DNA from: Deltaproteobacteria bacterium | GTDB taxonomy: Bacteria > Desulfobacterota > Desulfobacteria > Desulfobacterales > SURF-15 | NCBI GenBank assembly: GCA_024644775.1 | Contig: JAHEHB010000064.1 | Location: forward strand, 1-17,026 | Direction: 5' to 3' | Length of the DNA stretch: 17,026 nucleotides | Shown: piece by piece, positions 1-7,484 of the stretch | Numbering within the stretch: the stretch's first letter is position 1 | Layout of the letters: each line of letters opens with the position of its first letter | Program-made: the position numbers and the translations under genes | The notes under the pieces: model-generated | What the model was told of the DNA's origin: nothing | The model's input: only the letters and a program-made list of their open reading frames with translations | The model's database searches: none

Positions 1-49
1 TCAAACGCAGCGGATTTAAAAAAAATCAAGTGGTATACGCGAAGAAGAC

Positions 50-2362
50 GTGATAATGAAGAAATGGAAAACAACCGGGATTATTGCAACGATTGCCGTC
101 ATCCTCTCATGCCCGGTTTATCTATTTAAAAAAGCGGAAACCCCCTTTCGCCCGGAGATCAAGCAACCCGGATTGAAGTACACGTTTGTCGGCAGTATCA
201 AGTGCTTGGACTGCCACAAAAAAGAATACGACAAATGGCTCCAATCTCACCACGACCTCGCAATGGACGTCGTCGGCGAAAAAACCGTTCTGGGTGATTT
301 CAACAATGCCCGGTTTGAAATCCATGGAATCGAATCACGGTTCTATCGAAAAGACGGGAAGTTTTTTGTTTATACCCAGGGATCGGAAGGAATCATGGGA
401 GATTATGAGATCACCCACACGTTCGGATGGTACCCACTGCAGCAATACCTGGTGCCGTTTCCCGGCGGGCGTCTGCAGTGTCTTCCCATTGTTTGGGACG
501 TAAAAGAGAAAAAATGGTACCACTTAAACCCCGACAATCCGGTGGACCCAAATGATTGGCTTTACTGGACCAATGCCGGCCAAAACTGGAACGGCATGTG
601 TGCAGAATGCCACTCCACCGATCTTAAAAAAAATTACGACCTCAATACCGATACCTATCAAACCACCTGGTCCGATATCGATGTGGGCTGTGAGGCGTGT
701 CACGGGGCCGGATCGCGGCATATTAATTGGGCTGAATTGCCGGATATGGCCCGGCCGCTGGTGGAAAACTATCAGTTGCCCGTGAAAACGAGCGATATCG
801 ATTCGCGGGAGCTGGTGGAGCTCTGTGCACCGTGCCATTCCCGGTGGGCTATCCTGGGTGATTATACCCATGTTGAACCCGACCTTCTGGACAGCCTGCT
901 GCCCAGTCTCCTCACGCCGGCGTTGTACTTTCCGGATGGCCAAATCCTCGAGGAGGTTTACGTATACGGCTCTTTCACCCAGAGCAAAATGTACCACCGG
1001 GATGTTCGTTGCAGCGATTGTCATGATGTACACAGCGTAATGCTCCTTAAAAAGGGAAACGACCTCTGTCTCCAGTGCCACCGCGGTGATCAATATAACA
1101 CCAGGGAACATCATTTCCATAAAGAAAAGGGCAAAGAAGGAGCGCCCATTCAATCAGCAAGCGGGGAGGTCCTGTTCGAAGTGGGATCCGGTGCTGAATG
1201 TGTCAACTGCCACATGCCGGGGCGCCACTATATGGGAATCGATTACAGAGCGGATCATAGTTTTCGGATTCCTCGACCCGATCTCAGTATATCGATCGAT
1301 GTTCCCAATGCCTGTAACCGTTGCCATATGGATAAAACGGCACAATGGTCTGACGAATCCATCACGAAATGGTACGGACCGGGACGCGGTCGCCACTATG
1401 GCGCCATTATAAAGGCCGGTCGAGAAAGATCGGCTCAAGCGCATAAAGATCTCATAAACTTGTCAATAGATCCTTTGTACCCGGTCATTGTTCGAGCCAC
1501 CGCTTTATCCCTTTTAAATGCCTATCCCGGCGAAGACACCCTCCGGGCATATGAACTTGCTTTAATGGATGAAGAAGCCTTGATCCGTCGCACGGCAGTT
1601 GAATACCTGAATGCTCCAGACATGAACCGGCAGGTGAAACTCATTGCACCACTGCTATACGACCCTGTCAAAGCTGTACGCACCGAGGCTGCCGCAAAGC
1701 TGGCCGGGGAGCCCTCAAAGAATCTGGATACCGGCCAGAAAAAGGTATTTGAGGCTGTTTTAGCCGAATTTATAGAATCCATGGAATATTCCGGTGACTT
1801 TGCCTTTGGCCGGTACAATCTGGGGAATCTCTATGCAGCAATGAATCGAACAGAGGATGCGATTCGCAATTACCGAGCCGCTATAAAAATCGACGACCTT
1901 TTCTTTCAGGCCAAAGTCAACCTGGCCATGTTATTAAATAATCTGGGAGAAAATGATAAGGCCGAGGGGCTGTTTCGTGAGGTGATCGCGGCCCATCCGG
2001 AAATGTATGACATTGCTTATTCGCTGGGCCTTCTCCTGGCGGAGATGAAAAAATACGATCAAGCGATTGTCTATCTGGATCAAGCAGCCAGGGGCATGCC
2101 CCAACGCAGCCGGGTTCATTACAATCTCGGTCTTCTATTGGATTTTCTTAAAAAAGATAATGAGGCTGAGGCGGCTTTACTGAGGGCCTATCAAATAGAT
2201 CCGGCTAACGTTGACTATCTCGTTGCCCTTGCCGAATTCTATCTCAAACGAGAAAGGTTTCAGGAAGCACGTTCTATTGCCGAGCAGTTGGTATCCAAAC
2301 ACCCGAACAATCAAATGGGCAGACAGCTTTTGAATTTCATTAATAGAAATTCAAAACCGTAA
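50..2362 (+). CDS. Octahaem c-type cytochrome with helical and TPR repeats
   Basis: This is an exported multihaem cytochrome, probably periplasmic and involved in electron transfer, of the large cytochrome c554-like/TPR class found in anaerobes. Residues about 8-26 form an N-terminal signal anchor. Eight CXXCH haem motifs start at Cys52 (CLDCH), 184 (CAECH), 214 (CEACH), 259 (CAPCH), 321 (CSDCH), 340 (CLQCH), 384 (CVNCH) and 422 (CNRCH). Several extra His residues could serve as distal ligands. Residues about 470-570 look like HEAT-type helical repeats, and about 583-760 hold at least four TPR units (for example GRYNLGNLYAAMNRTEDAI). The open frame starts at a GTG (50). The ATG two codons on, at 56, gives MKKWK and is the more likely start, although neither has a strong ribosome site. 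The gene is followed 34 bases later by the DUF1269 gene. Electron donor and acceptor cannot be read from sequence. Confidence 0.9.
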   Translation: MIMKKWKTTGIIATIAVILSCPVYLFKKAETPFRPEIKQPGLKYTFVGSIKCLDCHKKEYDKWLQSHHDLAMDVVGEKTVLGDFNNARFEIHGIESRFYRKDGKFFVYTQGSEGIMGDYEITHTFGWYPLQQYLVPFPGGRLQCLPIVWDVKEKKWYHLNPDNPVDPNDWLYWTNAGQNWNGMCAECHSTDLKKNYDLNTDTYQTTWSDIDVGCEACHGAGSRHINWAELPDMARPLVENYQLPVKTSDIDSRELVELCAPCHSRWAILGDYTHVEPDLLDSLLPSLLTPALYFPDGQILEEVYVYGSFTQSKMYHRDVRCSDCHDVHSVMLLKKGNDLCLQCHRGDQYNTREHHFHKEKGKEGAPIQSASGEVLFEVGSGAECVNCHMPGRHYMGIDYRADHSFRIPRPDLSISIDVPNACNRCHMDKTAQWSDESITKWYGPGRGRHYGAIIKAGRERSAQAHKDLINLSIDPLYPVIVRATALSLLNAYPGEDTLRAYELALMDEEALIRRTAVEYLNAPDMNRQVKLIAPLLYDPVKAVRTEAAAKLAGEPSKNLDTGQKKVFEAVLAEFIESMEYSGDFAFGRYNLGNLYAAMNRTEDAIRNYRAAIKIDDLFFQAKVNLAMLLNNLGENDKAEGLFREVIAAHPEMYDIAYSLGLLLAEMKKYDQAIVYLDQAARGMPQRSRVHYNLGLLLDFLKKDNEAEAALLRAYQIDPANVDYLVALAEFYLKRERFQEARSIAEQLVSKHPNNQMGRQLLNFINRNSKP

Positions 2363-2396
2363 CTTCGAAAGTAAAAAAAATTGAAAGGAGTCTATT

Positions 2397-2882
2397 ATGA
2401 GTGATTTAGTCGTAATTGGTTTTGATGATGAGAATACCGCGTTTGAAATGCGAGCGGAGCTGGCCAAGATGCAGAAGGAATATCTCATCGAGATGGATGA
2501 TGTGGTGGTGGTCACGCGCGACGACGAAGGAAAGGTCAAACTGCATCAGGCGGCCAACCTGACGGCCGCCGGTGCGGTGGGCGGGGCCTTTTGGGGTACC
2601 TTGATCGGCATGATCTTTCTCAATCCATTGTTGGGTGCCGCGGTCGGTGCCGGGGCTGGAGCTTTAGGCGGTAAACTGCGAGATATCGGTATCAGTGACG
2701 AGTTCATGACAGAACTCGGGGAAACATTAAAACCCGCGACATCAGCCCTTTTCGTGCTGGTTCGCAAGGCCACACCTGATAAAGTTCTGGAAGGGCTCAA
2801 AGGTTTTAAGGGCAAGATCATTCAAACATCGCTGACCAAAGATGAGGAACACGAGCTTCGAGCAGTGCTGGAAAGTACTTAA
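2397..2882 (+). CDS. DUF1269 family membrane-associated protein
   Basis: A 161-residue protein matching the DUF1269 family. It has an N-terminal beta-alpha start (SDLVVIGFDDENTAFEMRAEL), then a region from residue 35 ending in VVVVTRDDEGKVKLHQ, then a glycine/alanine-rich hydrophobic segment at about residues 53-88 (VGGAFWGTLIGMIFLNPLLG, then GAGAGALGG) that could insert in a membrane. The C-terminal half resembles the start, with TSALFVLVRKATPDKVLEGL. The function of the family is unknown. A strong ribosome site (AAAGGAG, about 8 bases before the ATG) supports the start. The gene lies 34 bases after the octahaem cytochrome on the same strand, so the two are probably co-transcribed. It is full length for the family. 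Confidence 0.88.
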   Translation: MSDLVVIGFDDENTAFEMRAELAKMQKEYLIEMDDVVVVTRDDEGKVKLHQAANLTAAGAVGGAFWGTLIGMIFLNPLLGAAVGAGAGALGGKLRDIGISDEFMTELGETLKPATSALFVLVRKATPDKVLEGLKGFKGKIIQTSLTKDEEHELRAVLEST

Positions 2883-2887
2883 TGGAG

Positions 2888-2926
2888 GGGGGCCTGAAAG
2901 TAATATTATACAATAAAATGGCCCCC
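2888..2926. repeat. Inverted repeat after the DUF1269 gene
   Basis: GGGGGCC at 2888-2894 pairs with GGCCCCC at 2920-2926 across an A/T-rich 25-base loop that itself contains TAATATTA. It begins only six bases after the DUF1269 stop, so it may end the cytochrome-DUF1269 transcript or protect its 3' end. The bases after the stem are A-rich on the plus strand, not T-rich, so it is not a textbook intrinsic terminator. Confidence 0.45.
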
Positions 2927-3241
2927 AAAAAATTATTAGACGAAACTTTATTCAGCCAAGATCACAGATGGGCCATTTTCATCATAAACATGTGGGGATG
3001 ACAATGCTTTTTATGTTTTCTGAGCGTACAAAGAATTAAGAGGAATATCCACTTTTATCTTGTGTGGGCGTAGAAAGCCTGCTTGTAAGATTCCTCCCGC
3101 AGCGAAACAATACAATTGAGGAAATAATAGTCGAAATGGAAAAGCGCCACAATCAGAGACAGACTGTATTGATAGCGTATATCAGCATCACCACGATATC
3201 CCTTTTTTTATGACTTAGAAAAATTGAGGCTGAGGTATTTA
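2927..3241. other. Intergenic stretch, no gene supported
   Basis: About 315 bases between the DUF1269 hairpin and the hydrolase. I see no conserved coding frame, RNA gene or repeat in it. A 25-codon frame at 3136-3213 ends in a hydrophobic tail but has no well-placed ribosome site. The promoter of the hydrolase gene presumably lies here, but no convincing -35/-10 pair stood out. Confidence 0.5.
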
Positions 3242-4285
3242 TTGATTCGGAGGCAGAACCATCGAATCCATTTTTTAGTCGGTTGGATTGCTATCATCAT
3301 GGTTTCCATACTCATGCTGCCTGCTTCCCTACCGGCTGAATCCTTAATAACCGTTTTTGATCGACTTAGAAATGAAATCACGCCCCTGGATCTTAAGCGA
3401 CCGCCTCAATGTTTGCCGGATGCTTTACCCTATTTCCAATACTACGGTATCGCATTTAAAAATACTGCTCACCATTTCGGATATTTTGAATCCGCCGGCT
3501 ACAAAGTTACCGTCCATGTTTTGATGCCCGAAGCCTCCAAAGGAACCATCTATGTGCTTCATGGATATTTGGATCACACTGGTCTGTTAAAAAATATCAT
3601 GGAGCTTCTGATCGGTATGCGATTTACAGTGGCAACCTATGATCTTCCAGGACACGGTCTCTCTTCGGGCAAACGAATGGCAATCAACGATTTTTCAGAG
3701 TATGCAGCCGTTTTAAATGATTTCATGAGGCGTTTTGCCCCTCAGCTTCCCGAGCCGCAGTATCTTGTCGGCCACAGCACCGGATGCGCGATTGCCTATG
3801 AATATCTGCATCAGCATACCACTCACTATTTTGATCGAATCATTTTTCTAGCCCCCCTGGTGCATTCGAACCACTGGTGGATATCCAAAGCCGGGTACAG
3901 ATTGACCGCCCCTTTTGTCGATAAAATCCGGCGAGCATTTAAAGAGAATACATCCGATCGGAAATATCTGGCGTTTATTGCCAAGGATCCGTTACAAAGC
4001 CGCAGCATACCGCTTAGCTGGGTGAAAGCCCTGTTTACCTGGGAGGATCGTATTCATCGCTATTTGAGAGTCGATCAGCCGGTCTGCATTATTCAGGGCA
4101 CAGAAGACACGGTCGTGGATTGGCGGTACAATATTTCCTTTCTGCAAACCAAATTCAGTTCCACCCGAGTCCGGATGATTCCGGGTGCAAAGCATCAACT
4201 GATCAATGAACGGAAGGATTTACGATTGAATGCATTTAATGAAATCAGAGATTATATAGAAGAAGGGAAGATTCCCCCTCAATGA
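3242..4285 (+). CDS. Exported alpha/beta hydrolase (S33 / monoglyceride-lipase type)
   Basis: A serine hydrolase of the alpha/beta fold, closest in pattern to monoglyceride lipases, lysophospholipases and S33 aminopeptidases. Numbering is from the frame start at 3224. An N-terminal hydrophobic segment (WIAIIMVSILMLPASLPAES) is a likely signal peptide, so the enzyme probably acts in the periplasm or at the membrane. The oxyanion region is YVLHGYLDH. The nucleophile elbow is GHSTG (Ser185), the acid is probably Asp295 in GTEDTVVDW, and the histidine is His324 in GAKHQL, so the triad looks complete. I chose TTG at 3242 because GAGG sits six bases before it; the upstream TTG at 3224 has no such site. 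Substrate is unknown, with a lipid ester the likeliest guess. It stands alone between long intergenic stretches. Confidence 0.85.
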   Translation: MIRRQNHRIHFLVGWIAIIMVSILMLPASLPAESLITVFDRLRNEITPLDLKRPPQCLPDALPYFQYYGIAFKNTAHHFGYFESAGYKVTVHVLMPEASKGTIYVLHGYLDHTGLLKNIMELLIGMRFTVATYDLPGHGLSSGKRMAINDFSEYAAVLNDFMRRFAPQLPEPQYLVGHSTGCAIAYEYLHQHTTHYFDRIIFLAPLVHSNHWWISKAGYRLTAPFVDKIRRAFKENTSDRKYLAFIAKDPLQSRSIPLSWVKALFTWEDRIHRYLRVDQPVCIIQGTEDTVVDWRYNISFLQTKFSSTRVRMIPGAKHQLINERKDLRLNAFNEIRDYIEEGKIPPQ

Positions 4286-4436
4286 AGAAATATATTCAAA
4301 ACATGGTTGTTCATCGAAAGGTTCCGGGGGACTTAGAAACGACTGTTTACTATTTACGGGATTGTCATTAATGAATGCCCAACCTGCGGAGAATTTATAA
4401 AAGAAAAAACCAGCAGGAGCAAGTTTTGCGTGAGAA

Positions 4437-4562
4437 GGGGTCAAACCTTGATTATTGATTTAATTGTCGCGATTCAGGTTTCGCGATTATGTGCTGAGGA
4501 AGAAGATTTATGAAATGTAGGCAGATCAGCAGTACACATAATTAATAATCAAAGGTGACCCC
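4437..4562. repeat. REP/MITE-like element, copy A
   Basis: A 126-base element with inverted ends: the left end (GGGGTCAAACCTTGATTATT) is matched by the right end read on the other strand (GGGGTCACCTTTGATTATTA). The centre carries TCGCGA twice, eight bases apart, so it can form an inner hairpin. A second copy in the same orientation lies at 9441-9573 and shares the central GAGGAAGAAGATTT block. The right end touches the stop codon of the broken peroxiredoxin gene. There is no room for a transposase, so any mobility would need an enzyme supplied elsewhere. REP-associated tyrosine transposases are the likeliest partner, by inference. Confidence 0.8.
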
Positions 4563-4885
4563 TTACTTATTCAGTTTTTTCAATTCTGTAGAATAAACGT
4601 TTATATCCGGCTTTTTGTTAATATCCATCACGACAATGGCACGGATAATCCCTTATTATTCTTGCCTCTGAATTGGCTGAGCGTCACCTTTTTTCCTGAT
4701 ATGGATGGGAGCGTAAAATCCGGGGCAAGATCTCCAGATTTTACCTTCAATTCACTGTCTACCGGTTTCAACGTACCCGGGTTATAATTCCCGGATTTTG
4801 ATGGCAAAGTTTCACTAAAAGCAAACGGTAAAAAGAAAAAAACGCATACAGCAACAGCGATAATCACCTCGAAATTCCATCTCAT
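4563..4885 (-). pseudogene. Exported peroxiredoxin (AhpC/TSA), internally deleted
   Basis: The first 75 codons encode a signal peptide (residues about 6-24), a linker, and the start of a thioredoxin-fold peroxiredoxin domain (GDLAPDFTLPSISGKKVTLS, then QFRGK). The reading frame then runs out after ten codons (stop at 4628-4630). In another minus-strand frame, from 4652 to 4563, a peroxiredoxin-like C-terminus continues as GIIRAIVVMDINKKPD and ends in STELKKLNK with a TAA. The middle of the domain, including the peroxidatic cysteine, is missing. This fits an internal deletion plus frame change near 4653-4660. The start has an AGGGG site eight bases upstream and lies six bases after the phosphatase gene, suggesting a former two-gene operon. 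A redox enzyme role is not possible for this copy. Confidence 0.75.
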
Positions 4886-4890
4886 TCATA

Positions 4891-5693
4891 TCACCCCTTT
4901 GTTCGTCCCTTGTCATTGACGGGATCGCCCGAAAAGCGTGCTTCGATAATCGTTATATCATCCTGAAGTCGAATATCGTTTGAAAACTTCAATAATTCCT
5001 CTTCCAAAGTTTCCATGTTAATTGGGGTTTTGGGATAGTCAAGTTTTTTTAGGATTTTTGTAAATCCTTCGACGCCGAGCCATTCATTGCCGGCATTTTT
5101 AATCTCGATTGCATCGTCGGTGAACAAAAGGATGGCGTCACCGGGCTCCAACTTCACCGTTTCCTCTGGGTAGAGGATATCTTCCATGACGCCTAAAGGC
5201 GTACCGAAAGACTTTGGCTGTTCAACGGTCCAATTTTCGTGGATGATCAACGGTGTCGGTCCGCCAGCACCCGTGAAACACAGTGTTCCTTTAGGGACAT
5301 CGATGACGCCGCAAATTGCCGTTGCAAAGGTAACAATACTGCCGAATATCTTTATTAGCTCTGCGTTAACCGCAGCGGCAAAATCTGTTGGATTTTTCAG
5401 GAAGTGAAAATGACGGTTCCAAAGAATGCTCAAATTCATCGCGTATAGGGCTGCGGCTACGCCGTGCCCCTCCGTATCGGCAATCAAAAATCCATACCGA
5501 AGAGCTCCAGACCACTCATGCCTTGCAACTTCAGATCGACGATCAGGCAGGCATTTTGATGGATGCATTCGAAATCAAGGAACTCTTCAGCTGATGCGAA
5601 GGTCCGGGCTTGCATACCTGCAGAACGGATCAATCGTTTCATGCCTCGACGAACCGAATCATCATCGTCGATTATATAGATCTCCGATTGCAT
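4891..5693 (-). pseudogene. Response regulator / SpoIIE-type phosphatase, internally deleted
   Basis: Two domains of an RsbU-like signalling protein lie in different frames. From 5693 downward, 65 codons encode the first half of a receiver domain (acidic pocket DDDD at 9-12, phospho-acceptor Asp53 in LIVDLKLQGMSG) and stop soon after. From about 5499 to 4891, another frame encodes a SpoIIE/PP2C-like phosphatase, with RYGFLIADTEGHGVAAAL, later LLFTDDAIE and QDDITIIEARF. The second half of the receiver, the linker and the N-terminal part of the phosphatase are missing, and the frame shifts at the junction near 5499. A separate 225-codon phosphatase frame (4891-5568) exists, but its first 23 residues are out-of-frame receiver sequence. 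The usual family role is a phosphatase acting on anti-sigma antagonists under receiver control. This copy is probably dead. Confidence 0.75.
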
Positions 5694-6077
5694 TCAGCTT
5701 TCAGTTTGCCTGATAAGATTGTTTTGTGCTTTTTCACCCTGCTATTAGAGAAAATAATATGTTCGAATAGCAAATGATATTGGACTTTGGTCCTATATGC
5801 CTTGTGAGTAAATAGGTAGACAGGAGAATAGGGGGCAGGGAAAATACACAGGATCAATTTCTAATTAATCACTGGATATGGTGGAACTCTTTCGGCTTTT
5901 TGACCGTCATTTCAACTACGCTGATTCTCAGCAAGCAAGATGGGTCAGGGATCAAGAAGGATGTCTGAAGAAATGCCATACAGGGGAAGCATTTCATGAA
6001 ACAAGAGCGGATCTATTTTCCAGTATATACCGGGTTGATCTTATTCTTTGTTTTGATATGAGAGAAATGAACCAAGT
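5694..6077. other. Intergenic stretch, no gene supported
   Basis: About 380 bases between the receiver gene start and the DUF2442 stop. A plus-strand frame at 5878-6174 runs 98 codons but has no ribosome site, resembles no family I recognise, and ends inside the DUF2442 gene on the other strand. It may be degraded sequence of lost genes. No repeat or RNA gene was recognised. Confidence 0.4.
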
Positions 6078-6350
6078 TCAAACAAGAGCAGCCTGGGGAT
6101 TACGCGCAGGTAGGCCGTACAACATACCTTTGGCACTTATGTCTTCATCAATATCTGGCCAATGTACACCTTGACCATCACCAATTATCTCCCAGTTATT
6201 CCGCTCTTCTGGTGCAGCGCCCGACAAACGCCATGACCAAGCAAGCGGTACACTGATTGTTCGACCATCAACAAGATATGCCGTGATTGTTTCTTCGGAA
6301 ACTTCAATGTGCTTTATGCGTGGTTCGATGTTGTTAACCGCAGTGTTCAT
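6078..6350 (-). CDS. DUF2442 domain protein
   Basis: A 90-residue protein matching DUF2442: a beta-rich start (RIKHIEVSEETITAYLVDGR) and the hallmark ISVPLAWSWRL, followed by NNWEIIGDGQGVHWPDIDEDIS. It is full length for the family. A GAGG ribosome site lies six bases before the ATG, inside the end of the upstream DUF4160 gene. The two genes overlap by 17 bases, so translation is probably coupled. Such pairs are common in bacterial accessory regions and are often suggested to be toxin-antitoxin-like modules, but the function is not established. Confidence 0.88.
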   Translation of the reverse strand: MNTAVNNIEPRIKHIEVSEETITAYLVDGRTISVPLAWSWRLSGAAPEERNNWEIIGDGQGVHWPDIDEDISAKGMLYGLPARNPQAALV

Positions 6351-6570
6351 GCCAAGCCTCGATAATCTTGTCTAAATTAATCTGAATGATCTTGCGAACA
6401 CGGTTTAGTTCCTTTGGTGTAAAGCCATGATTCTCACATAGAGTAATAGGGTCAAGCCAGAACTTGCATACCATTTTTTCACGTCGTACGTGGACGTGCG
6501 TTGGCTCATTGCAATCAAAACTATAGAAGAATAAACGATATGAGCCGGAAATATTTTTAACTGTCGGCAT
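6334..6570 (-). CDS. DUF4160 domain protein
   Basis: A 78-residue protein matching DUF4160. The hallmarks are an initial strand PTVKNISGSYRLFFYSFDC followed by NEPTHVHVRREK, then KFWLDP and the helical tail HGFTPKELNRVRKIIQINLD. It is full length. The histidine pair in THVHV is characteristic of the family. It is the upstream member of a pair with DUF2442 (17-base overlap). The ATG has no clear Shine-Dalgarno sequence. The biochemical role is unknown; the pairing, small size and accessory setting fit a toxin-antitoxin-like unit, which is inference. Confidence 0.87.
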   Translation of the reverse strand: MPTVKNISGSYRLFFYSFDCNEPTHVHVRREKMVCKFWLDPITLCENHGFTPKELNRVRKIIQINLDKIIEAWHEHCG

Positions 6571-6669
6571 CGCAAAGGTTTTATACTCGCAGATCCTATT
6601 CTAACTATACTCGATCAACTTGTAATATAGCACAGATCTTGGATGATGCCAACCGGTTCATATCTTGTC

Positions 6670-7056
6670 TTATTTGCTTTCAAATAGAAATACGGTTTTC
6701 CAATCGCGCTTCATATCGACGATGGTCCACCCTTTCTCCCGTGCTTCATCCAATCCCTTGTCGAGTTTGCCGATGTGGGATTCGCGATCATAGGCCCATT
6801 CGCGTTCCCCGTCGGTATGATGGACGTAAAGACAAAAACGCTTTCCTTTTCCCGCGGCAGTCCACTGCAGCATCTGCAGGTCGCCGTCGGAATTACCGAA
6901 GGCGGCGATGGGGCGGCAACCGATGTGTTGGTTGATTGCGACTGGCTTGCCCTCTTTGTCGTCAATGAAATTGAGCTCCGGCAATCGCACGAGCACAGGG
7001 GCTCCATTACGCAAATTGAACTTGGTCTTGATACTCAAGCAGGATATTTCTTTTTT
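6670..7056 (-). pseudogene. HAD-superfamily phosphatase, C-terminal remnant
   Basis: The frame encodes the last ~120 residues of a HAD-type hydrolase. It contains RLPELNFIDDKEGKPVAINQ and then the conserved late motif AAFGNSDGDLQMLQW, whose aspartates bind the metal in intact enzymes. It ends in the family's usual tail (GWTIVDMKRDWKTVF). The N-terminal part with the nucleophile DXD is absent, and a stop at 7057-7059 closes the frame just upstream. Homology begins near the TTG at 7036-7038 and stops about 20 bases short of a MITE-like repeat at 7080-7198. The repeat or an associated deletion probably removed the rest. Intact relatives are exported enzymes of roughly 300 residues (from memory). 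The remnant cannot be active. Confidence 0.8.
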
Positions 7057-7079
7057 TCAGAAGTCTAATGTTTATACAC

Positions 7080-7198
7080 TCGTAAAAAGTCCTAAAACCG
7101 TTATGCCGGACTTGATCCGACATCCAGAAGTCATTGAATTTACTGGATTCTGGCTTTCGCCGGAATGACATAAAAACGTGTTTTTCGACTTTTTGCGA
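7080..7198. repeat. MITE-like palindromic repeat
   Basis: A 119-base element bounded by inverted ends TCGTAAAAAGTC (7080-7091) and GACTTTTTGCGA (7187-7198), one mismatch in 12. Inside is a second imperfect inverted repeat: ATGCCGGACTTGATCCGACA (from 7102) against GGATTCTGGCTTTCGCCGGA (from 7145). I recognise the inner part as a dispersed proteobacterial repeat, often mistranslated as a peptide containing FRRKPESS. It lies beside the truncated HAD gene. Confidence 0.8.
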
Positions 7199-7263
7199 AA
7201 CCATCAATGTTGATTTCCGGATAGCGGTTCGATATTATTAAAGTTAATCTGTGGAGGAATGAT

Positions 7264-7374
7264 TTGATAAAGAAGGTGAAGATTTATCGTATGGGAAAAG
7301 AACCTACGGATAACATCAAAAAGCTGATAAAGGTGTTTGACGAATTTGGTAATAGTTCACCGCAGAGCCACTGA
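7264..7374 (+). CDS. Possible short gene fragment, unknown
   Basis: A 36-codon frame opening at TTG with a GGAGG site six to seven bases upstream. It encodes a basic peptide (IKKVKIYRMGKEPTDNIKKL, then IKVFDEFG). The last few codons run into a CGCAGAG-type dispersed repeat, which also supplies the stop. It looks like the start of a gene whose 3' part was replaced by the repeat. I do not recognise the family. Confidence 0.3.
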   Translation: MIKKVKIYRMGKEPTDNIKKLIKVFDEFGNSSPQSH

Positions 7375-7386
7375 GGACGCAGAGGG
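7357..7386. repeat. CGCAGAG-type dispersed repeat
   Basis: The segment TTCACCGCAGAGCCACTGAG followed by GACGCAGAGG is the short CGCAGAG-rich motif seen between genes in many proteobacterial genomes. Function is unknown. It forms the end of the 36-codon fragment above. Confidence 0.5.
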
Positions 7387-7396
7387 AATGTGTTCT

Positions 7397-7428
7397 TTTA
7401 CCTGGCTGGGAGACGACAGCCAGGTAAA
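7397..7428. repeat. Perfect 11-bp hairpin before the MNT gene
   Basis: TTTACCTGGCT (7397-7407) pairs perfectly with AGCCAGGTAAA (7418-7428) around a 10-base loop. No T-run follows on either strand outside the stem, so a terminator role is doubtful. It lies 57 bases before the first ATG of the nucleotidyltransferase antitoxin gene, so an operator or mRNA structure controlling that module is possible. Confidence 0.55.
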
Positions 7429-7484
7429 AACCCCGGCCTTCGGCAAAGTAATTGGTTTAAACGTTTGCGGGTATAGCAGGGAAG

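Noticed and set aside
524..1153. 209-codon minus-strand frame inside the cytochrome gene
   Set aside because: It is the antisense shadow of the CXXCH-rich coding frame and has no independent motif.
3136..3213. 25-codon frame with a hydrophobic end before the hydrolase
   Set aside because: The nearest GAGG is about 15 bases from the ATG and no known small-protein family is recognisable; it could arise by chance.
4437..4562. Possible CRISPR or small RNA at the repeat copies
   Set aside because: There are only two distant copies, no spacer array, and the structure (inverted ends, inner palindrome) fits a REP/MITE-like element better.
5878..6174. 98-codon plus-strand frame between the receiver gene and DUF2442
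   Set aside because: It has no ribosome site, no recognisable domain, and its last third is antisense to the DUF2442 gene.
7007..7207. 66-codon minus-strand frame containing FRRKPESS
   Set aside because: This is the usual false translation of a dispersed palindromic repeat (7080-7198), not a gene.
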